In this document: piece by piece, positions 21,012-29,386 of the stretch | Position numbering within the stretch: position 1 is the first letter of the stretch | Layout of the letters: the number at the start of each line of letters is the position of its first letter | Source of the DNA: Oscillospiraceae bacterium | GTDB taxonomy: Bacteria; Bacillota; Clostridia; Oscillospirales; Oscillospiraceae | Reading direction: 5' to 3' | Assembly: GCA_009781515.1 (NCBI GenBank) | Contig: WQXY01000013.1 | Span: forward strand, 1-59,040 | Length of the DNA: 59,040 nt | Notes under the pieces: generated by a model | Told to the model about the DNA's origin: nothing | Databases searched by the model: none | The model's input: only the letters and a program-made list of their open reading frames with translations | Made by a program: the position numbers and the translations under genes

Positions 21012-21047
21012 AAATATCCTCTCTTTTTCAGAGAGGATATTTTTTTT
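21012..21047 (+). terminator. Terminator of tuf
   Basis: A stem of at least 10 bp (21014-21023 with 31-40) is followed by seven T. It lies 13 bases after the tuf stop. Confidence 0.93.
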
Positions 21048-21053
21048 GTTATT

Positions 21054-21156
21054 TATAGACCATAAGTAGATTGTTTTTTTTGATTTTTCGCGTACCAAGG
21101 GCGACAAGACCCGTGTTAGCGAAAAATTCTAAAAAAATTGTCTACTTATGGTTATA
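21054..21156 (+). repeat. Conserved hairpin element, copy 1
   Basis: A long imperfect inverted repeat. A perfect 12-bp foot (21059-21070 with 21141-21152) extends by TATA/TATA beyond a bulged G at 21058. A T/A-rich middle stem follows (21074-21080 with 21131-21137), then an inner stem TTTTTCGC/GCGAAAAA (21084-21091 with 21119-21126), and a 27-base top (21092-21118) in which GGG can pair with CCC. The centre, 21082-21129, is identical over 48 bases to copy 2 at 38203-38302, which lies in reverse orientation. The arms differ between copies but stay complementary. It sits between the tuf terminator and the cdaR promoter. I recognise no family. Confidence 0.85.
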
Positions 21157-21224
21157 CAAGCAATCTACATTTGGATATACTATTATTTAGTTTCAAATGT
21201 TTACAAAAAGTTACGATAATTATA

Positions 21225-21253
21225 TTGTATTTTGATTAATTTTAGTGTATAAT
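21225..21253 (+). promoter_or_regulatory. Promoter of the cdaR-ftsEX operon
   Basis: TTGTAT (21225-21230), 17 bases, and TATAAT (21248-21253), followed by a leader of about 75 bases to the TTG start at 21333. Confidence 0.75.
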
Positions 21254-21332
21254 GAACACAGAGGAAACAAAATTTATAGTTAATTTGACAAATTTTAAGT
21301 AAAAATCGTAACCTATTGTGGAGGAACTATCG

Positions 21333-22424
21333 TTGTCGAGCAGAATATTCCAAAGCGTAATCGTTCAAATGAAAGACGCAACAGACCGTATAGTTGGCGT
21401 TATCGACCCTGACGGAATTGTAATTGCAAGCTCTGATTTGTCACAAATCGGAACAAATATCGGCAGTGTTGCACAGCTCCTTGAGGAAACCGACACGCTT
21501 ACCGTTTCAAGTGCAGGCAAGACATACAAGGCTCTCAGTCAAGAGTCCACCGACGGTTATACCGTTTTTACGGCAGGCGAGGACGAACTGGCTAAAACGA
21601 TTTGCATTATGGCATCCATTGCAATCAGCGAAGCCGGAATATATTTTGAAGAAAACCACGACAAACGCTCATTTGTTAAGACAATAATATCAGAGAATAT
21701 ACTACCCGGCGACATATTCGTCAGAGCCAAAGAACTCGGCTTTTCACAAGATGTTGCAAGAGGAGTGCTTGTAATCAGACTCGCTAATGCATCAAACACT
21801 TCGGCGATTGACACGGTTTCCGACGTTTTTCCCGACAAGCAAAATGACTTTGTTATTAGTGTAAATGACACGGATATAGTCGTCATCAAAGAACTTCCCG
21901 CAAAAAATGAAACCAAATATCTCGTCGGTCTCGCGGAGACCATACATGAAAAACTAAAGACTGAGCTTAGCTTTACTTCGGTAATCGGCGTCGGAACACC
22001 TGCGCGTCATTTGCGCGAGCTTGCCGAGCGCTATAAAGAAGCTCTCATTGCGATAGACATCGGCAGAGTATTTGAAACAGGCAAGTCTGTTATCTGCTAT
22101 GAAAACCTCGGCATCAGCAGACTTATATATCAGCTTCCGACAACACTTTGTGAGATATTTCTCGCAGAGGTTTTTAAGCGAAACCCAATTGAGTCTCTCG
22201 ACGCAGAAACACTCTTTACTATCTATAAGTTTTTTGAAAACAATCTTAATGTATCTGAAACATCGAGGAAGCTCTTTGTTCACAGAAATACACTCGTATA
22301 CAGGCTTGAGAAAATAAGAAAAATAACAGGGCTTGATTTGCGTGTGTTTGACCATGCTATCATTTTTAAGGTAGCGCTTATGGTCAGAATGTACTTAGTA
22401 TCACAGGAGTCTAAGTCTTTATGA
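21333..22424 (+). CDS. CdaR/PucR-family transcriptional regulator
   Basis: A 363-residue regulator. The N-terminus (IVGVIDPDGIVIASSDLSQIG) resembles the sugar-diacid recognition domain. A middle GGDEF-like region follows, and the C-terminus is the PucR-type helix-turn-helix NLNVSETSRKLFVHRNTLVYRLEKI. I chose the TTG at 21333, which has GGAGG 8 bases upstream; a GTG at 21318 would place that site inside the gene. The stop overlaps ftsE as ATGA. This pairing with ftsE recurs in Clostridia; a link to division is inferred from that, and the ligand is unknown. Confidence 0.88.
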   Translation: MSSRIFQSVIVQMKDATDRIVGVIDPDGIVIASSDLSQIGTNIGSVAQLLEETDTLTVSSAGKTYKALSQESTDGYTVFTAGEDELAKTICIMASIAISEAGIYFEENHDKRSFVKTIISENILPGDIFVRAKELGFSQDVARGVLVIRLANASNTSAIDTVSDVFPDKQNDFVISVNDTDIVVIKELPAKNETKYLVGLAETIHEKLKTELSFTSVIGVGTPARHLRELAERYKEALIAIDIGRVFETGKSVICYENLGISRLIYQLPTTLCEIFLAEVFKRNPIESLDAETLFTIYKFFENNLNVSETSRKLFVHRNTLVYRLEKIRKITGLDLRVFDHAIIFKVALMVRMYLVSQESKSL

Positions 22425-23110
22425 TACGAATGAACGAAGTATTTAAGGAATATGCAAACGGCACCAAAGCTCTAAAGGGCGTCACCTTTGAGCTTAATGC
22501 CGGAGAGTTTGCTTTCTTAGTCGGACCGTCAGGCTCCGGTAAGTCTACAATTATTAAGCTTCTTGTCGGTGAAATTGCCCCCTCTGACGGCGAGGTTGTT
22601 GTCAACGGTCAGGATATGGACAACATCAAAATGCGGAAAATGCCGTATTTAAGGCGTACAATAGGCTGCATATTCCAAGATTTTCGTCTTATTGAATATA
22701 AGTCGGTATATGAAAATGTTGCATTTGCAATGCGTGTTATCGGAGCATCAAACAAAGATATACGTCAGCGTGTTCCATATGTGCTTGAACTTGTAGGTTT
22801 GGAATATAAAGCAAAAGCAAGGCCCGACGAGCTGTCCGGCGGTGAGCAGCAAAGAGTTGCAGTGGCAAGAGCACTTGTCAACAACCCCAAGCTTATTATT
22901 GCCGACGAGCCGACAGGGAACCTTGACCCTGCAAGAAGCCTTGAGATATTATTGCTGCTCAAGAAAATTAATGAGCTTGGAACAACCGTTCTTGTTGTAA
23001 CACATGAAAAACCATTAGTCGACCAATTCTCGCAGCGTGTTATCGCTATTGACGGCGGCAGAATTGTCAGCGATGCATTAGACAGGTATTATAACTATGA
23101 AAGTCAATAG
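22421..23110 (+). CDS. ftsE: Cell division ATP-binding protein FtsE
   Basis: The 229-residue cytoplasmic ATPase of the FtsEX complex, which controls peptidoglycan hydrolases across the membrane. Walker A GPSGSGKST, Q-loop IFQDFRLIEY, signature LSGGEQQRV and Walker B LIIADEPTGNLD are intact. The ATG overlaps the previous stop (ATGA), and the end overlaps ftsX by 14 bases, so all three are coupled. The M23 hydrolase downstream is the probable target. Confidence 0.97.
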   Translation: MIRMNEVFKEYANGTKALKGVTFELNAGEFAFLVGPSGSGKSTIIKLLVGEIAPSDGEVVVNGQDMDNIKMRKMPYLRRTIGCIFQDFRLIEYKSVYENVAFAMRVIGASNKDIRQRVPYVLELVGLEYKAKARPDELSGGEQQRVAVARALVNNPKLIIADEPTGNLDPARSLEILLLLKKINELGTTVLVVTHEKPLVDQFSQRVIAIDGGRIVSDALDRYYNYESQ

Positions 23111-23987
23111 AAACAGAACATTTTATTACCTGAAAGAAGGCATCTCCAGCATTTTTGCACACAGCTTGATGTCCTTTGCTTCGATATGCATAATTGTGGC
23201 ATTTCTCGTAATTATGGGTACGTTTATACTGCTTGCCGTTAATATTAACTCTCTTATCGGAGATTTGGAAAGCGAAAACATTGTTCTTGCTTATGTTCAT
23301 GAAAATTTATCCGAAAATGACGCAAGAGCCCTTGAGCCTGTAATACTCGCCATACCAAATGTCACAAGTGCGGTATTTATATCCCGCGAAGAAGCATTAC
23401 AAAGCTTTATCGGCAGATATGACGATACCGACAGATATGACGACGTTGATGCCACATGGTTCAGACACAGATTTGCCGTATATGTATCTGATGTAGCACA
23501 AATTGCTGAAACACAAAATTCACTGCGCTACATTCGCGAAATAGCAACGGTCAACGCCAATCTTGCAATCGCCAACGGGCTTGTGACATTTCGGACGGTT
23601 GTCAGTTGGGTATCGGTAATTATGGTAGCTGTGCTCCTTGCAATATCGCTGTTTATAATGCAAAATACAATTAAGCTTGCCACATTTGAAAGACGCGAAG
23701 AAATATCAATAATGAAAATGGTAGGCGCAACGAACTCATTTATACGCTGGCCCTTTATAGTTGAAGGCTTTATATTGGGGCTTATCGGAGCGCTTATAGC
23801 ATACGGTGCAACATGGAGCCTTTACGGGCTTGCATCACGAAGTGTAATAGAATTTGCAGGCTTTTTCCAACTTATGCCACTGAGCTCTAACGTATCGGTA
23901 CCAATATTCCTGTTATACACAGGCATCGGGTTTGGTGTCGGAGTCGGCGGCAGCGGAATTGCGCTCAACAGGTACTTAAAGGTTTAG
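23097..23987 (+). CDS. ftsX: Cell division protein FtsX
   Basis: The 296-residue membrane partner of FtsE. One N-terminal helix (about residues 20-47) is followed by an extracellular loop of about 120 residues ([17 protein letters not shown] onward), then three C-terminal helices. The cytoplasmic segment [26 protein letters not shown] is the typical FtsX coupling helix. It overlaps ftsE and precedes the hydrolase by 19 bases. Confidence 0.97.
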   Translation: MKVNRNRTFYYLKEGISSIFAHSLMSFASICIIVAFLVIMGTFILLAVNINSLIGDLESENIVLAYVHENLSENDARALEPVILAIPNVTSAVFISREEALQSFIGRYDDTDRYDDVDATWFRHRFAVYVSDVAQIAETQNSLRYIREIATVNANLAIANGLVTFRTVVSWVSVIMVAVLLAISLFIMQNTIKLATFERREEISIMKMVGATNSFIRWPFIVEGFILGLIGALIAYGATWSLYGLASRSVIEFAGFFQLMPLSSNVSVPIFLLYTGIGFGVGVGGSGIALNRYLKV

Positions 23988-24006
23988 GTTACAAGGGAGG
24001 TTTATT

Positions 24007-25257
24007 ATGAATAACAAAAAATTTGTAAGAATAGTTGCAGTTGTGCTGGCAATACTTATGCTGCTGTCAGTTGCAATGATTGCAATTTCTGCCTTAGCTG
24101 ATGTAAGCAGCTCGGCGTCTTCGCGTGCAACGCAAGCACAAATTGACAAGCTCAAAGCAGAAAAGCGTGATTTTGAGCGTGAAAAACGCGAAATCACTTC
24201 AAAGATTAACTCAATAGAATTTGAAAGACTTAAAGAAATTGAGAAAAAAGAAGTGCTCGACGAGCGTATTATGCTCACAGGACTTGAAATTGACAATATA
24301 AATGAAACGATAAGTCAATATAACACTCTTATCAGAGAAAAAGAATACGACATAATCGTTGCACAAAATCGTGAAGAAGCACAGCTTCAAAGGTACAAAA
24401 CTCGTGTGCGTGACATGGAAGAAAACGGTATTATTTCATATTTGGAAATACTGTTCGGCTCCACAAGCTTTTCCGACCTGCTTGCGAGAATTGACTTTGT
24501 CTCCGATATAATGCGTGCCGATGAAAATTCATATAATGCTCTGCAAAAAGCAAGACGCGACACACTGACAGCCAAAGACGAGCTTGAAGTAACAAAAGTA
24601 GAGCTTGAAGAAGAACTTTCTTATGTCGAAGAACTAAAAACAGAGCTTGAGGAACAGCTTGAAGAAGCACATGCTCTGATTAAAAAAATGGAAGAAGACA
24701 TCAATACCGAGCGTGCGCTACATCAGCAGGTTGTTGCCGAAGAAGACCGTGTTCAAAAGGAAATTAATGCAGCTGTAGCAGAGCTTGCAAGACTACAGGA
24801 AGCTGAGAGACAAGCACGTCTCAGAGCAATAAGAAACAATCAACCTTCAACCGGAACAACATGGGTCAGCGGAACGGGTGAGCTTATGTGGCCTGTCAGC
24901 GGAACTGTGTCAAGCGAATTTGGTATCAGAACGCACCCCGTCTTTGGTGACAGAAGAATGCACAACGGCATTGATATCGGTGCAAGGCATGGAACAAATG
25001 TTGTTGCCGCAGACTCCGGAACCGTTATTACATCCACATATAACTCAAGCTATGGCAACTATATCGTTATAAGTCACGGAAGCGGAGTGACAACACTTTA
25101 CGCACACTTAAGTTCAAGAAGTGTATCCGTGAATGCATCCGTCACAAAAGGTCAAGTAATCGGACTTGTCGGCTCAACCGGAATATCAACAGGACCGCAT
25201 CTGCATTTTGAAGTATCCGTCAACGGCTCAAGAGTTAATCCGAGGACCAAACTATAA
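24007..25257 (+). CDS. Murein hydrolase with coiled coil and active M23 domain (EnvC-like)
   Basis: A secreted or membrane-anchored 416-residue protein. It has a signal segment (residues 7-30), a long coiled coil (about 38-280, rich in Glu/Lys/Leu) and a C-terminal LytM/M23 endopeptidase domain. Zinc ligands His319 and Asp323 (HNGID) and the HLHFE motif with His400 are intact, so unlike E. coli EnvC it should cut peptidoglycan itself. The coiled coil is the part that docks on FtsX in EnvC and PcsB. Position directly after ftsEX supports control by that complex. GGGAGG is upstream of the ATG. Confidence 0.94.
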   Translation: MNNKKFVRIVAVVLAILMLLSVAMIAISALADVSSSASSRATQAQIDKLKAEKRDFEREKREITSKINSIEFERLKEIEKKEVLDERIMLTGLEIDNINETISQYNTLIREKEYDIIVAQNREEAQLQRYKTRVRDMEENGIISYLEILFGSTSFSDLLARIDFVSDIMRADENSYNALQKARRDTLTAKDELEVTKVELEEELSYVEELKTELEEQLEEAHALIKKMEEDINTERALHQQVVAEEDRVQKEINAAVAELARLQEAERQARLRAIRNNQPSTGTTWVSGTGELMWPVSGTVSSEFGIRTHPVFGDRRMHNGIDIGARHGTNVVAADSGTVITSTYNSSYGNYIVISHGSGVTTLYAHLSSRSVSVNASVTKGQVIGLVGSTGISTGPHLHFEVSVNGSRVNPRTKL

Positions 25258-25289
25258 TAAATTATATTAATCACAGGTAAAAGGCAGTT

Positions 25290-26477
25290 ATGGAAAAAAA
25301 ATACTCACTTAAATTTGTGTTGACGCTGATGTTTTCCACATTGGCGTTGACTTCTCTGGTGCTCGGACTGTTATTTTATTTTTATTTTCAAACACCTGAT
25401 AAAGACAGGGTTAATACTGATGAGCTTGATGAGCTTCTCGATGTTATATCCACACGCTTTATCGGTCAATATGATGTCGATGAGCTACTTGAGTTTGCCA
25501 AACGTGCGATTGTAGACGCTTTGGACGATGACTGGACATTTTACATGAACCCCGAGGAATATTCGGATTTTCTGCAAAATTCCGATAACAGATATCACGG
25601 AATAGGAGTTGAGGTTACACTCGACGACGAGTTTGGCGGTATCCGTGTTAGAAATGTTTACAGAAATTCGGGTGCTTTTAATGCGGGAGTGCTTGCAGGT
25701 GATGTTATTGTCGCAATAGACGGTGAGAGTATTCGCGGGCTTGATTTGACCGAAATACGAACTCTTCTCAGACGTGAGCTTGACTCCATAGCGCTTATAA
25801 CAGTTCTCAGAGACGATATCGACCTACATGATTTAACCGTCCTGTACAGTATTGTTTTTACCGACCCTGTTGAGTTTCAAATGTTAGATGGCAACATCGG
25901 ATACATATCACTGAGAAACTTTGAATACGGTGCAGCAAGCAGCTTTATAGATGCTGTTGAAGCACTTGTCAAAGAGGGAGCTGTAGCATTTATTTATGAT
26001 GTCCGCTCAAATAACGGCGGCAAAGTAAATGAAATGACGGATATTTTGGATTTTCTGCTGCCCGAGGGTGAGATATTTATTGCAGTGTCCCGTGAGGGTT
26101 ATGAGCGCATTACAATGTCTGACGCAAACTTTATTGACAAACCGGCTGTTGTGCTTGTAAATACGTTCTCATTTAGCGGTGCCGAGTATTTTGCCGCAAT
26201 GCTCAGTGAATATGAATATGCACATACAGTTGGCGAGCAGACAACAGGTAAAAACCGTATGCAAACAACACTGAGAATGACAAACGGCTCTGCTGTTCAT
26301 ATTTCAACAGGTGAGTATCTTACGAAAAACCGCGTTAGCCTTTATGATATCGGCGGCTTTACTCCCGATTTTATTATTCCTCTGACAGATGATGAGTTTC
26401 GTCTTTTCATAATGGGCGAGCTTGATTTCGGTGATGACCCGCAGCTCCAAAAAGCACTGTCCTTGTTGAAAGATTAG
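25290..26477 (+). CDS. C-terminal processing protease (S41)
   Basis: A 395-residue CtpA/CtpB-type serine protease. It has an N-terminal membrane anchor (residues 9-31), a helical segment, a PDZ domain (about 100-185, GIGVEVTLDDEFGGIRVRNV onward) and the S41 catalytic core. The dyad is Ser296 (FSFSGAEYF) and Lys321 (GEQTTGKNRMQT), with the 25-residue spacing usual in the family. It acts outside the membrane. Following ftsEX and the M23 hydrolase, it probably trims or degrades that hydrolase or a related wall protein; this is inferred from context. It is the last gene before the greA promoter. Confidence 0.94.
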   Translation: MEKKYSLKFVLTLMFSTLALTSLVLGLLFYFYFQTPDKDRVNTDELDELLDVISTRFIGQYDVDELLEFAKRAIVDALDDDWTFYMNPEEYSDFLQNSDNRYHGIGVEVTLDDEFGGIRVRNVYRNSGAFNAGVLAGDVIVAIDGESIRGLDLTEIRTLLRRELDSIALITVLRDDIDLHDLTVLYSIVFTDPVEFQMLDGNIGYISLRNFEYGAASSFIDAVEALVKEGAVAFIYDVRSNNGGKVNEMTDILDFLLPEGEIFIAVSREGYERITMSDANFIDKPAVVLVNTFSFSGAEYFAAMLSEYEYAHTVGEQTTGKNRMQTTLRMTNGSAVHISTGEYLTKNRVSLYDIGGFTPDFIIPLTDDEFRLFIMGELDFGDDPQLQKALSLLKD

Positions 26478-26479
26478 TA

Positions 26480-26508
26480 TTGACAAATACGCTTTGCATG
26501 AATATAAT
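26480..26508 (+). promoter_or_regulatory. Consensus promoter of greA-lysS
   Basis: TTGACA (26480-26485) and TATAAT (26503-26508) are exactly 17 bases apart, starting 2 bases after the S41 protease stop. Downstream, before greA, the palindrome 26518-26531 (AGCAATGCATTGCT) is followed by TTATTTTTTT, a weak terminator-like hairpin within the new leader. Confidence 0.9.
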
Positions 26509-26517
26509 CAGTCTTAC

Positions 26518-26541
26518 AGCAATGCATTGCTTTATTTTTTT
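26518..26541 (+). terminator. Weak terminator-like palindrome in the greA leader
   Basis: A perfect 14-base palindrome (5-bp stem if a 4-base loop is allowed) is followed by a T-rich run. Because it lies after the greA promoter, it would act on both read-through from the protease gene and the greA transcript. The stem is short, so efficiency is doubtful. Confidence 0.4.
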
Positions 26542-26561
26542 ATTAGAGAGGGTGTTTTGTT

Positions 26562-27035
26562 TTGTTTAAAGAGGCAAAATACAAAATGAGTGAGGAGCGC
26601 TTAGACGAGCTTAAAGAGGAGCTCGTATATCTGCAAACAGTACGTGAAAAGGAAGTCGCTCAGCAGATTAAAGAGGCGCGATCATTTGGCGACCTCACAG
26701 AAAACAGCGAATATGATGAAGCCAAAACGGAGCAGGCAAAGCTCTATACGAAGATTGCAGAAATTAAAAACCTTGTTGAAAATGCCGAGATAGTCGTAGC
26801 ATCGGACAAAACCGATGTTGTAGGCATGGGCAGCAAGGTCACAGTCCGCGACCTTGAACGTAAGGAAGACATCACATATGAAATTGTCGGCTCACAGGAA
26901 GCAGACCCCGCTATTTCCCGTATATCCGATGACTCTCCTTTCGGCAGGGGACTTATGGACAAGAAAAAAGGCGATACCATAGAGATTGAAGCCCCTGTAG
27001 GAACTCTGAAATTCAAAATACTAAGCATTGAGTAA
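26562..27035 (+). CDS. greA: Transcription elongation factor GreA
   Basis: It stimulates transcript cleavage by backtracked RNA polymerase. The 157 residues have the N-terminal coiled coil with the acidic tip region ARSFGDLTENSEYDEAK and the C-terminal FKBP-like domain (SPFGRGLMDKKKGDTIEI). The TTG start at 26562 keeps the whole first helix (EAKYKMSEERLDELKEEL); GAGAGGG lies upstream. An ATG at 26586 would cut into that helix. lysS follows after 4 bases. Confidence 0.95.
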   Translation: MFKEAKYKMSEERLDELKEELVYLQTVREKEVAQQIKEARSFGDLTENSEYDEAKTEQAKLYTKIAEIKNLVENAEIVVASDKTDVVGMGSKVTVRDLERKEDITYEIVGSQEADPAISRISDDSPFGRGLMDKKKGDTIEIEAPVGTLKFKILSIE

Positions 27036-27039
27036 AAAT

Positions 27040-28545
27040 ATGGAAAATAACACTACAATCGACGAGCAAGACGAAGAGCAGGAATTATCGGAAATACTGC
27101 AAATCCGCAGAGACAAGCTCGCAAAACTGCAATCTGAAAACCGTGACCCGTTTCATATAACAAAGTTTAACCGCACTGCGTTTTCCGCACAGGTGCTCGA
27201 TAATTTCGAGCAGATGGAGGGCAGTGAGGTTTCGCTTGCAGGCAGAGTTATGGCAAAAAGAGAAATGGGCAAGGCAACATTTGTTGATATCCTTGATGAT
27301 AAAGGCAGAATTCAGATTTACATCAAACAAAATGATGTTGGCGAAGAATGCTTTGAAGACATAAAAAAAGGCGACATTGGTGACTTTATCGGCGTCGGCG
27401 GAACAGTTTTCAAAACACGAATGGGTGAAATATCCATTCACGCTTCATCAATAACACTTCTTGCGAAGTCTCTTCGCCCGCTTCCTGAAAAATACCACGG
27501 ACTTACAAATCAAGAGCTTAAGTACCGTCAGCGTTATGTTGATTTAATAATGAACCGCGATACAAGAAAAGCCTTTGAAATCCGCAGTGCGTTTATAAAA
27601 CATGCACGTGAATTTTTGGACAACAGAGGATATGTTGAGGTGGAAACACCTGTGCTTAATATCATTTCGGGCGGTGCGACGGCAAGGCCGTTTATTACGC
27701 ATCACAATACATTAGACCTTGAAATGTATATGCGAATTGCCACAGAGCTGCACCTCAAAAGGCTTATAGTCGGTGGTATCGAACGTGTGTATGAGGTTGG
27801 GCGTGTATTTAGAAACGAGGGAATGAGTACCCGTCATAATCCCGAGTTTACTATGCTTGAACTATATGAAGCATATGCCGATTATAATGATATGATGGAT
27901 TTATTTGAAGATTTGCTCTCATCTGCCGCAATGAAGCTGCTTGGTACACACAAGCTGACTTGGCATGGCAAGGAGCTTGACCTGTCGCCCGGTTGGCAGC
28001 GGCTGACAATGGCGCAGGCAGTCAAGATACACACAGGTATCGACTTTATGTCAATAAACAGCGATAGTGAGGCAGCAAAAGCCGCGGCGGGTATTGGCGT
28101 AAAAATGCCGGAGGGTGCTGAGGTTACATGGGGCGGCTTGCTATATGAGTGCTTTGACAGAAAAGTTGAAGATAAGCTTACAGGTCCTGTGTTTATCATA
28201 GACCACCCCGTTGAAATATCACCGCTTGCGAAGAAAAAGCCGACGGACTCACGCCTTACTGAAAGATATGAACTGTTTATCTGTAATAATGAAATGGGTA
28301 ATGCTTTCAGTGAGCTAAATGACCCGATAGACCAAAAGGAACGCTTTATGAGGCAGGTAAAGCTTCGTGAGGCAGGCGACCTTGAGGCTGCCATGATGGA
28401 CGATGACTATATTAACGCTCTTGAATACGGTATGCCGCCGACAGGTGGTCTTGGCATAGGTATTGACAGATGTGTTATGATGTTAACAAACAGTTCTTCC
28501 ATTCGCGATGTAATACTGTTCCCGACAATGAAGCCTATTGAATGA
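27040..28545 (+). CDS. lysS: Lysyl-tRNA synthetase, class II
   Basis: It charges tRNA-Lys. The OB-fold anticodon domain is followed by the class II core: motif 2 FRNEGMSTRHNPEFTMLELYEAYADYNDM and motif 3 GLGIGIDRCVMMLTNS. The ATG at 27040 gives 501 residues, as usual. A TTG at 27028, overlapping the greA stop, is also possible; neither has a clear ribosome binding site, so translation may rely on coupling to greA. Confidence 0.96.
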   Translation: MENNTTIDEQDEEQELSEILQIRRDKLAKLQSENRDPFHITKFNRTAFSAQVLDNFEQMEGSEVSLAGRVMAKREMGKATFVDILDDKGRIQIYIKQNDVGEECFEDIKKGDIGDFIGVGGTVFKTRMGEISIHASSITLLAKSLRPLPEKYHGLTNQELKYRQRYVDLIMNRDTRKAFEIRSAFIKHAREFLDNRGYVEVETPVLNIISGGATARPFITHHNTLDLEMYMRIATELHLKRLIVGGIERVYEVGRVFRNEGMSTRHNPEFTMLELYEAYADYNDMMDLFEDLLSSAAMKLLGTHKLTWHGKELDLSPGWQRLTMAQAVKIHTGIDFMSINSDSEAAKAAAGIGVKMPEGAEVTWGGLLYECFDRKVEDKLTGPVFIIDHPVEISPLAKKKPTDSRLTERYELFICNNEMGNAFSELNDPIDQKERFMRQVKLREAGDLEAAMMDDDYINALEYGMPPTGGLGIGIDRCVMMLTNSSSIRDVILFPTMKPIE

Positions 28546-28569
28546 CAAAAAGATAATTAAACAAAAATT

Positions 28570-28593
28570 TTGAAGCCACATTTGTGGCTTCAA
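28570..28593. other. Hairpin after lysS
   Basis: A perfect 10- to 11-bp stem with a 2- to 4-base loop, 25 bases after the lysS stop. There is no T-run downstream on the plus strand, but a T-rich run follows on the minus strand (28560-28569 side). It may be a processing or stability hairpin rather than a terminator. Confidence 0.5.
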
Positions 28594-28644
28594 GCGATAT
28601 ATAAGCAAAATGTAGAAAAAAAGTTGTAAAAGGGGGAGGAAAGT

Positions 28645-29385
28645 GTGAAAAATATAACAAGTAGAAAAAATCCTATATGTGTGCATGTAAGAAATCTCGG
28701 CAAAAGTAAGGAATACCGAACCAATCACGGGGAGTTTTTATGTGACGGGATAAAACTATTTGAGGAAGCAGTTAAAAGTAAGGCAAGTATAACCAGTGCT
28801 TTTATGACATCAAAGCTTGACTTGGTCATTCCAAAAGAAACTGAGTTATACATGATTGACGAGAGCATCATGGACTTTATTTCTCCTCTTAAAAATCCGC
28901 AGGAAATCATGTTTGTATGCAAAATCCCCGAAACTGCTAATGTTAATCTTAGCAGCGGAACACATATACTCCTTGACGCGGTCCAAGACCCCGGAAATGT
29001 AGGGACAATAATCCGAAGTGCCGATGCCTTTGGGATAGAGAGCCTGCTGCTCGCGGAAAACTGCGCCGACCCTTATAATCCAAAGACAATCAGAGCGTCA
29101 ATGGGGGCAATATTCAGGCAGAAAATATCATATATCAGCCTTGAAGAGTTAAAAGAAAGTAAAGCAAGGATTATTGGTACACACTGCAGCGATTGTAAGG
29201 ATATACGCCTTGTTGATTTGAAAGATGCAATCATTGTACTCGGAAATGAAGGGCAGGGAATATCCGAAAATTTGCGTTTGTTATGTGATGAAATGGTAAA
29301 AATTCCGCTTTGTGCGGATAGTGAGTCACTAAACGTCGCTATTGCAGCGTCAATTATCATGTGGGAAGCACAAAGGGGTCATTAA
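28645..29385 (+). CDS. TrmH/SpoU-family RNA 2'-O-methyltransferase
   Basis: A 246-residue SPOUT methyltransferase with the three family motifs: DAVQDPGNVGTIIRSADAFG, IIVLGNEGQGIS and LNVAIAASIIMWE. These form the trefoil knot that binds S-adenosylmethionine. The N-terminal SpoU substrate-binding domain is present. The target is probably 23S rRNA (as for RlmB and relatives), but the site cannot be read from sequence. GTG start with AGGGGGAGG upstream. dprA follows after 1 base. Confidence 0.92.
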   Translation: MKNITSRKNPICVHVRNLGKSKEYRTNHGEFLCDGIKLFEEAVKSKASITSAFMTSKLDLVIPKETELYMIDESIMDFISPLKNPQEIMFVCKIPETANVNLSSGTHILLDAVQDPGNVGTIIRSADAFGIESLLLAENCADPYNPKTIRASMGAIFRQKISYISLEELKESKARIIGTHCSDCKDIRLVDLKDAIIVLGNEGQGISENLRLLCDEMVKIPLCADSESLNVAIAASIIMWEAQRGH

Positions 29386-29386
29386 T

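Noticed and set aside
21054-21156. Hairpin element as part of a CRISPR array or tRNA-like gene
   Set aside because: Only one unit per site, no spaced repeats, and no cloverleaf with a T-loop.
21054-21156. Hairpin element as simply the tuf terminator
   Set aside because: A separate strong terminator at 21012-21047 already ends tuf, and the identical centre recurs 17 kb away in another context.
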